The translations under genes were made by a program, and so were the position numbers. A stretch of 18,987 nucleotides of DNA from the NCBI GenBank assembly GCA_964523675.1, contig CAZFZT010000070.1, positions 1 to 18,987 of the forward strand, read 5' to 3'. Below, in pieces: positions 13,979 to 18,987 of the stretch (position 1 is the first letter of the stretch; each line of letters begins with the position of its first letter). The stretch comes from CAZFZT01 sp964523675. Its GTDB lineage: Bacteria > Planctomycetota > Phycisphaerae > Phycisphaerales > SM1A02. The notes under the pieces are model-generated. The model was not told the origin of the DNA. It made no database searches and worked only from the letters and a program-made list of their open reading frames with translations.

Positions 13979-16816
13979 CGAATATGGATAGTCGATCCAG
14001 CCATCTGCGACGAGGTAGGGCGTTGCAGGAGTTCCCAGGGACGGGAGTCCCTGGGCTATGCGGGCATCAAGTGGTTCTTCGAAATCGAGCGTGAGAACGT
14101 GTTCTCCCGCGAGCCGGCCGAGGAAGCGCTCATCAAGCTCACCCACCGGCGCAGCAACGTCGTCTTGCCCCCGCACCATTGCCGTGACATCCTCCCCACG
14201 TTCATTGAACGCTCTCACCGGCAAGACGAAGCGCCGATAGAACACTGGCTCGCCGGTCGGCTGCGGATCATTGATCCCCATGCGCTCATCCACCGTCATC
14301 GACCACCCCGGCGGCAGGTTGTACGCAACCAGCGCAGCCGAATCCAGATACAACGCTTCCTCCATCGGCTCACCGATCTTGATGACGTAACGATCGCCCT
14401 TCGGCTCGAGCAACCCCTCAGGCAGAAGATAGTTCTCCCACGGCCGCGGCTGGGCATACTCGCCCGGCGCAATCGCGAAGCCGATCCCGCCGACGCCCAG
14501 CACATCACTGGCAAACTCATACTTCTCGCCATCCCACACGAACACGACCGGACAACTTGCGAGTTGCCGCTGCGTCTCCGTGATCGTGTGCAACTTCCCC
14601 GCTGCAAGGTCGATCTCCGTCTGATACACACCGTCCGACCAATCAATGGAAACAAAGTCGATCTGCGCATGTCCTGCCAGGCCGATCGTAATCGGTTGCG
14701 CGCTTTGTCCTGCCGCCGATTGCATCGGCAAAGCCGCGCCGGCCAACCAATTGGACCCGAAGCGCGCTGCGTAATGCGTTCCGATCCCGGACGCATTGGA
14801 TCGCAGCGCATGGCCGGGATCATCCATTCCGGTGAACCGCAATCCAGCAAACTCATGCCGACCCGCCCCCGCGCGCCGGATCACCGGCTGCGCGCCATCC
14901 GCTCGCATGCCCACCACCGCCGGCCCACGCGCGACATCAAGCACCACCAGTCCCCATCCCGCAAGCGGCGCTGCATCATCTGCCCGCGCAACAACCTCAC
15001 CCGTTCCTGGTGAGACCGCAATCCAGCCGGACGCTTTCGAGATCAGCAGCTCCTGATGCCCATCGCCATTGACATCAGCGATGGCGATCTGCGGCGGCGC
15101 GAGGAGCGGCTCCTCTTCACCCTCATCATCGGAACCATCCTCTTTCATATGAATCGGCACGACCACCGGCACGAACATGCCGCGCTCGTTCGTCCGCCAC
15201 TGCCGCACCTCGCCGCGCGAATCAATTGAATACACCTCCGGCCGACCGTCCGCATCAAGATCGCCGCTGACCGCAGCGACGATCTCCGCCGCAAGCAACT
15301 GCTGATACGCGCTGCCGCCCCCCTGCTTGCGATACTGCCACAGCCGGTCATTGAGATAGACCTCATGCGGCGGGTGTTCGTTGAGTACGATGATGTCGAG
15401 ATCACGGTCGCGTTCAAGATCAAGCGCAATGACCTGTCGCGATGCAACGCCCTCACCTGCGATGCCCTGGCTCTGCGCGATGGCATCGAAGGTGCCATTG
15501 CGATTGTTGTTGAGCAGTTCATTGGACCCGTCGCGATTGACGAGGAAGATGTCGAGATCGCCATCGTGATCGGCGTCAACGAGCAGGCCGTGAACCGTGT
15601 CATGCCCGCCGCCCGCTGTGCCGGTCATCGCTGTAAGGTCGCGCCATTCGCCCGGCCGCGACTGGAGCATGAGCATGTTCGGCCCATTGCGAAGCAGGTA
15701 AACATCGACCAGCCCGTCATTGTCAAGATCACCCCAAAGTGCAGCGTTGACGTCGGCGACCTTCGCAAGCGGATGTTCTCGATCGAGCACGTAGCCGCGC
15801 TCTCCGATATTCATGCAAACAGCGTTGACACCGCCCGGCTCATCCAGCGCGCCAGGAATGAAGAGGTCAGGCAGTCCATTGCCACTGATGTCAGCAGCCG
15901 TGATGGACAGTGCGCGCTGCGGGTTTTCGAACGCGCGCCACTTGACTTGATCGCCATTGAGCAGCAGCGGCTCCGCCTCAAGAAACACCGCCCCGTCCGG
16001 CTGATGCGGGCTCGGTATTGCTCGGTCAATCGCCTGCGCCATCGCCTTCGGCCCCATGCGCGTGTACAGAAACTCCGCGGTATGCGCTCGCGGGTTCTTC
16101 TCAAGACGCTCAAAGGTTTCAAACTGCGTCTCACCCTCCTCTCCCCGGCCGAGTGACATCAACGAGCGCGACTTGCCGTAGTACGCACTACGTAGATAAG
16201 GATCGAGCGCGATGGCGCGGTCATACCAGCGGATCGCCTCCTCATGCTCCTCAGCCGCAGCATGAATCTGCCCCAGAAAGTACGCTGCATGCGCATCGGC
16301 CGGATCATGCTGCGCGACTCGCGCGAGATGCTCCGCCGCTTCCTCGCGCTGTCCCTGATAGAGGAGCAACAAACCAAGCGTATATCTGGCGCGAAGCTGC
16401 TGCGCATCCTGATGCAGAACATCGCGCAGCAGTCCAAGCGCATGCTCCTCATCGCCGTCCTGCTGACGGTTGATCGCCGCGATGGCGAGGTTGACTTTCA
16501 CATCATGCCACTGCGGATGGCGTTGCGAAATCTCCTCGAAGATCGTGTATGCCTCGCGATAGTCGTACCGCCCCATCAGACCGACAGCCCGGTTGTTGGC
16601 CTGAACGTCATCCTGCGTGGCGTGCTCCGGCGCGGTCGGCGTCGTCGCTGCGGTTGTCACTGGAGCCGGCGCCGCGGGCTGCGGCGGCCGCTGCGGGCGA
16701 AGGCGCGGCAGCACGATCAACGTGAGCATCACACCCAGCAGCAGCAGAATCACCACCATGGCCGCCATCATTCTGCCGAACCTCGGCCGGCGAATCTTCA
16801 TCGCAAGTTCATTCAT
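13976..16816 (-). CDS. Membrane-anchored TPR and FG-GAP (VCBS) repeat protein, up to the amber codon
   Basis: 946 residues as read, 1195 if the TAG is passed. One transmembrane anchor (about 17-37) is followed by a Pro/Ala/Thr linker (about 40-68) and TPR helices (about 70-245, e.g. AEEHEEAIRWYDRAIALDP). A propeller region follows with calcium-type loops DLDNDGLVD (363-371) and DADHDGDLD (414-422) and weaker DxDxDG-like ones near 309, 466 and beyond. The later part carries VFVWDGEKYEFASDVLGVGGIG and DVTAMVRGQDDVAAPVG, typical of the long C-terminal module of this family. The anchor should place the repeats outside the cytosol, with a likely role in binding or scaffolding. ATG 16816 overlaps the nitrilase stop by four bases (ATGA), with AAGGA nine bases upstream, so it is translationally coupled. 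A second Met at residue 6 is possible. Confidence 0.85.
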   Translation of the reverse strand: MNELAMKIRRPRFGRMMAAMVVILLLLGVMLTLIVLPRLRPQRPPQPAAPAPVTTAATTPTAPEHATQDDVQANNRAVGLMGRYDYREAYTIFEEISQRHPQWHDVKVNLAIAAINRQQDGDEEHALGLLRDVLHQDAQQLRARYTLGLLLLYQGQREEAAEHLARVAQHDPADAHAAYFLGQIHAAAEEHEEAIRWYDRAIALDPYLRSAYYGKSRSLMSLGRGEEGETQFETFERLEKNPRAHTAEFLYTRMGPKAMAQAIDRAIPSPHQPDGAVFLEAEPLLLNGDQVKWRAFENPQRALSITAADISGNGLPDLFIPGALDEPGGVNAVCMNIGERGYVLDREHPLAKVADVNAALWGDLDNDGLVDVYLLRNGPNMLMLQSRPGEWRDLTAMTGTAGGGHDTVHGLLVDADHDGDLDIFLVNRDGSNELLNNNRNGTFDAIAQSQGIAGEGVASRQVIALDLERDRDLDIIVLNEHPPHEVYLNDRLWQYRKQGGGSAYQQLLAAEIVAAVSGDLDADGRPEVYSIDSRGEVRQWRTNERGMFVPVVVPIHMKEDGSDDEGEEEPLLAPPQIAIADVNGDGHQELLISKASGWIAVSPGTGEVVARADDAAPLAGWGLVVLDVARGPAVVGMRADGAQPVIRRAGAGRHEFAGLRFTGMDDPGHALRSNASGIGTHYAARFGSNWLAGAALPMQSAAGQSAQPITIGLAGHAQIDFVSIDWSDGVYQTEIDLAAGKLHTITETQRQLASCPVVFVWDGEKYEFASDVLGVGGIGFAIAPGEYAQPRPWENYLLPEGLLEPKGDRYVIKIGEPMEEALYLDSAALVAYNLPPGWSMTVDERMGINDPQPTGEPVFYRRFVLPVRAFNERGEDVTAMVRGQDDVAAPVGELDERFLGRLAGEHVLTLDFEEPLDARIAQGLPSLGTPATPYLVADGWIDYPYS

Positions 16817-17814
16817 CGCTCAAGTTCCTTCACATGGCGGCGAGCGTCTTCGATCCGCTCACGCAGCGATCTGCCGTCGATCGCGCCTTCCGCTCCATGC
16901 GGCTCCAACTTCGGTTCATTCATATAAGTGTGAATCTGCGTTCGCAGATGAGCGCGCATGTCGTGGCCGATGCGGCGCTCGCGCTCCGCGCGCAGCATGT
17001 CGATGTTGATCGGCGCAACAACGACCCTCTCACCCTCCCCGGGATCGGCTTGGGCGAGGATACGGCCGTCGTAATCAACCACCATGCTTCCGCCCGGCCA
17101 CGAAAACGGCGGGTACTTCTCCAGATTCGCCCCTTGATTGGCAGCCACAACATACGCCGTGTTCTCCGCAGCGCGGGCGCGATTGAAGAGCGTCCACCAA
17201 TCCATCGGCGGCGTCGCGCCCCACGGGTCCATATACGCCGAGACGCGAATCAGCACCTCAGCGCCGTTGAACGCAATTTGCCGAATCGTCTCCGGAAACA
17301 GCCAGTCATAGCAGATCGCCACGCCGAGCCGGCCGATCTCAGTATTCACCACCGGGAACGGTTCATCTTCATATTCAGGCAGATCGTGCGGGCTGGCATG
17401 CACTTCCCAGGGAATCCATGGATTCACCTTGCGGTACTTGCTCAGCAGGCCCTGCGGCCCGATGAGCGCGGTCGTGTTGAAGACGACTTCCGGGTACTTC
17501 TCATCAATCTCAAGGAACGTTCCCGTTTGAATGAAGCAGCCGTACTTCTTCGCCAGCCGCTCGTACTGATCGGTGTGCTCATTCGGCACGGAAACCGCCA
17601 GCTTCTCGCGCAGTTCGCGCACCGATTCATACATTGGCGCCGCGTGCGCAAACTCGGGAAAGACGAGCAGCCGCACATCGAAGAACGGCTCGTAGCCGAC
17701 GATCGTCGCCTCGATCATCTCGCACATGCGCTTCGTGCGCGAAGCGATTTCTTCGCGCGACTTCGGGCATGCAAAGGATGTCTGGCACGCAGCGGCGTAG
17801 TACAGCGAAGGCAT
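16813..17814 (-). CDS. Carbon-nitrogen hydrolase (nitrilase superfamily amidase)
   Basis: A 333-residue cytosolic alpha-beta-beta-alpha hydrolase that should cleave a nitrile, amide or N-carbamoyl bond through a Cys thioester. The catalytic residues are all visible: Glu54 in VFPEFA, Lys129 in KYRKVNPW, Cys168 in VAICYDW, plus the second Glu137 in WEVH. The WEVH and SAYMDPWG phrases recall aliphatic amidase-like branches, but I cannot name the substrate. ATG 17814 (MPSLYYAAACQ) is chosen over GTG 17829, because TACGAT ends exactly six bases before it and the five upstream codons would be that promoter. The gene is coupled through ATGA to the TPR/FG-GAP gene, an unusual pairing of a soluble hydrolase with an exported repeat protein. 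The C-terminal tail is basic and helical. Confidence 0.9.
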   Translation of the reverse strand: MPSLYYAAACQTSFACPKSREEIASRTKRMCEMIEATIVGYEPFFDVRLLVFPEFAHAAPMYESVRELREKLAVSVPNEHTDQYERLAKKYGCFIQTGTFLEIDEKYPEVVFNTTALIGPQGLLSKYRKVNPWIPWEVHASPHDLPEYEDEPFPVVNTEIGRLGVAICYDWLFPETIRQIAFNGAEVLIRVSAYMDPWGATPPMDWWTLFNRARAAENTAYVVAANQGANLEKYPPFSWPGGSMVVDYDGRILAQADPGEGERVVVAPINIDMLRAERERRIGHDMRAHLRTQIHTYMNEPKLEPHGAEGAIDGRSLRERIEDARRHVKELER

Positions 17815-17820
17815 GCGGGC

Positions 17821-17826
17821 ATCGTA
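17821..17826 (-). promoter_or_regulatory. Probable -10 element (TACGAT) of the nitrilase operon, leaderless arrangement
   Basis: On the minus strand, TACGAT is followed by GCCCGC and then ATG 17814. The same GCCCGC spacer lies between TACACT and ATG at 3516. No Shine-Dalgarno is present. Confidence 0.45.
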
Positions 17827-17850
17827 CACGTGCGCGGTGGGAATCGCGCT

Positions 17851-18078
17851 TTACGGCACCGCTCGGCCGCTGCTGACATTCGCCCGGATCAGCCGCTCGC
17901 CATGCTCCGGCGTGATTGATCCCTCAGCAATGTAGGCAGCGATCTCCCGACGACTGCGCTCGCAGAAGGCAGTCATAGCGATCTTCGTCACGGCCCGCAG
18001 GCACATGCCGACGAGGATGCTGGCTGCAATGAGAACAAGCGTGAAGTGCTCGCTGATCAAACTGGTGAGCGTGTCCAT
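17851..18078 (-). CDS. Small single-span membrane protein with conserved-looking cytosolic tail
   Basis: 75 residues. A short polar N-terminus is followed by one hydrophobic helix (about 12-32, TLVLIAASILVGMCLRAV) and a basic then acidic helical tail, RSRREIAAYIAEGSITPEHGERLIRA. The RREIAAYIAEGSITPE phrase is one I associate with small membrane proteins near phage-shock-type (PspC-like) genes in planctomycetes. No such partner is in the window. ATG 18078 has a strong Shine-Dalgarno (AAGGAGG, 18085-18091, six bases away), which argues for a real gene. It ends 36 bases before the nitrilase start and may be transcribed with it. The divergent neighbour is rlmE. Confidence 0.75.
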   Translation of the reverse strand: MDTLTSLISEHFTLVLIAASILVGMCLRAVTKIAMTAFCERSRREIAAYIAEGSITPEHGERLIRANVSSGRAVP

Positions 18079-18084
18079 GATCCG

Positions 18085-18091
18085 CCTCCTT
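18085..18091 (-). promoter_or_regulatory. Strong Shine-Dalgarno AAGGAGG of the 75-residue membrane protein gene
   Basis: AAGGAGG lies six bases upstream of ATG 18078 on the minus strand. This is the best ribosome binding site in the window, and it decides the start of an otherwise easily missed small gene. Confidence 0.75.
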
Positions 18092-18202
18092 GAGACTCGG
18101 CTACTGTGGTTGACCGCAAGAGGTCATTCAACACTAGCCGCGCTCAGGCCGCGTCGAATGTCCCATGCCGCGCAAATAGGGACACGAACAGCGTCCATCC
18201 CC

Positions 18203-18208
18203 TATCCT
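18203..18208 (+). promoter_or_regulatory. Probable -10 element (TATCCT) of rlmE, leaderless arrangement
   Basis: TATCCT ends eight bases before ATG 18217 and the spacer (TCCCCGCC) has no Shine-Dalgarno. The -35 is not recognisable. Confidence 0.4.
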
Positions 18209-18216
18209 TCCCCGCC

Positions 18217-18867
18217 ATGGCGCGCGAGGTGCAGGACCATTACTTTCGGCTGGCAAAGAAGGAAGGATATCTTTCGCGCGCTGCGTACAAACTCATCGAG
18301 ATCGACGATCGCAAGCGGATTTTGCGCCAGGGCAATCACGTGCTTGATTGCGGCGCAGCCCCCGGCAGTTGGCTTCAGGTCGCTGCCCGGCGCGTCGGTC
18401 CCCGTGGCAGCGTGGTCGGCATTGACCTCAAACCGATCAGGCATCGCTTCAATGAACCGAACGTGCGCATGATCGAGGGCGATCTGACGGCAGCGCGTCC
18501 CGAAGAGTTACGTGGCGGTCTGGAAGCATTCGATGTCATCCTCTCCGACATGGCGCCGAGCACCACCGGAGACCGCACCATCGATCATCACGGCTCGGTG
18601 CGGCTGTGCGAGGCCGTGCTCGACCGCTGCAGCGATGTCCTGCGTCCGGGCGGCAAAGCGGTCATGAAAGTGCTCGAAGGCGAGGCCTACCCGCAACTGC
18701 TCGCGCGCACCAAAGCCATGTTCGAGAAAGTCAAGGGCTTCAAACCAAAAGCATCGCGCGGCGAGTCAACGGAGATCTACATCATCGCAGAGGGATTCAA
18801 CGCACAGAACGCACAGTCACTCCCGAAGTTGCCAAACGTTCCACCAAAGCCAACCGGCTGGCAATGA
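18217..18867 (+). CDS. rlmE: 23S rRNA (uridine-2'-O)-methyltransferase RlmE (FtsJ/RrmJ)
   Basis: A 216-residue S-adenosylmethionine-dependent enzyme that methylates the 2'-OH of U2552 (E. coli numbering) in the A-loop of the large subunit. The family landmarks are all present: LSRAAYKL with Lys25, SAM motif I LDCGAAPGSWLQ (43-54), ILSDMAP with Asp111, VMKVLEG with Lys151 and STEIYI with Glu186. These give the K-D-K-E catalytic tetrad. A poorly conserved C-terminal tail of about 24 residues (Asn/Gln/Pro-rich) follows the fold. ATG 18217 is chosen because MAREVQDHYF is the family start. The 37 codons upstream in the frame are Arg/Ser-rich and contain the promoter candidate. It stands alone, divergent from the small membrane protein gene. 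Confidence 0.95.
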   Translation: MAREVQDHYFRLAKKEGYLSRAAYKLIEIDDRKRILRQGNHVLDCGAAPGSWLQVAARRVGPRGSVVGIDLKPIRHRFNEPNVRMIEGDLTAARPEELRGGLEAFDVILSDMAPSTTGDRTIDHHGSVRLCEAVLDRCSDVLRPGGKAVMKVLEGEAYPQLLARTKAMFEKVKGFKPKASRGESTEIYIIAEGFNAQNAQSLPKLPNVPPKPTGWQ

Positions 18868-18874
18868 CTAAGTC

Positions 18875-18961
18875 TTTCAACGTTTCAACACTTTGACATT
18901 TCAACGTGTTGACGTTCGCCCTTTCGACGTTTCGACGTTTCGACGTTTCGACGTTTCAACC
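18875..18961. repeat. Octamer tandem repeat (TTTCGACG), four perfect copies in a degenerate array
   Basis: Four perfect consecutive TTTCGACG units fill 18922-18953. Around them the same 8-base period continues in weaker form: TTTCAACG at 18875, TTTCAACA at 18883, CTTTGACA at 18891, TTTCAACG at 18899, TGTTGACG at 18907, and TTTCAACC at 18954. Only one unit (18915-18921) is a base short. The array begins seven bases after the rlmE stop. The period is far too short for CRISPR. Confidence 0.9.
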
Positions 18962-18987
18962 ATATCCCAGTCGCTCCAGGTCATCTT
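18956..18987 (-). CDS. Possible C-terminal end of a minus-strand gene entering from the right
   Basis: On the minus strand the window edge reads DDLERLGYG and then TGA (18956-18958). This is a plausible protein C-terminus in one frame, and it would place the stop inside the last repeat unit. Only nine codons are visible, so it may be chance. Confidence 0.2.
   Translation of the reverse strand, partial: DDLERLGYG

Noticed and set aside
13712..15013. 433-codon plus-strand frame over the TPR/FG-GAP gene
   Set aside because: Arginine/histidine-rich shadow of the minus-strand gene, with no motif and no ribosome binding site.
16834..17919. 361-codon plus-strand frame over the nitrilase gene
   Set aside because: The minus strand carries a full Glu-Lys-Cys nitrilase, so this frame is its mirror.
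18875..18961. Short repeats as a CRISPR array
   Set aside because: The units are 8 bases with no spacers, and no cas gene is nearby.

Overview
The window is GC-rich bacterial chromosome with dense gene packing. It most resembles a planctomycete, probably of the class Phycisphaerae. The reasons are a membrane-protein zinc ribbon of the form CxxCRYDLRGL...CPEC, large FG-GAP/ASPIC-UnbV and TPR proteins beside a multihaem cytochrome, an FHA domain fused to a PilB/GspE-type ATPase, and several genes with a -10-like hexamer almost touching the start codon. This is recognition from memory, not a database result.

Layout. Positions 1-1164 (minus strand) hold the alpha subunit of a proton-translocating NAD(P) transhydrogenase, cut by the left edge. 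It diverges from an FHA-GspE/PilB ATPase at 1292-3016 (plus). Positions 3017-3515 are mostly non-coding, with at best one 40-residue ORF. A small membrane protein (3516-3902) and a zinc-ribbon membrane protein (3915-5318) form a two-gene unit on the plus strand. A lipoprotein TolC-type outer-membrane efflux protein (5429-7234) and a TetR regulator (7406-8044) follow, also plus.

From 18078 back to 8055 everything is on the minus strand. In transcription order it comprises a 75-residue single-span membrane protein, a nitrilase-superfamily amidohydrolase, a TPR/FG-GAP protein translationally coupled to it, a 262-base AT-rich gap, a pentahaem cytochrome with a membrane b-type-like domain and TPRs, and an overlapping CRTAC1 (FG-GAP/ASPIC-UnbV) protein. 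The right end has rlmE on the plus strand (18217-18867), a short-period tandem repeat (18875-18961), and possibly the last codons of another minus-strand gene.

Three observations stand out. First, the TPR/FG-GAP frame is split by one in-frame amber codon (13976-13978), after which the same frame continues for 248 well-conserved codons. Second, at least five genes have a TAnnnT hexamer 6-8 bases before ATG and no Shine-Dalgarno sequence, which suggests leaderless mRNAs, while several other genes carry good Shine-Dalgarno sites. Third, the minus-strand cluster may encode a membrane-anchored, extracytoplasmic electron-transfer and beta-propeller system of unknown substrate.
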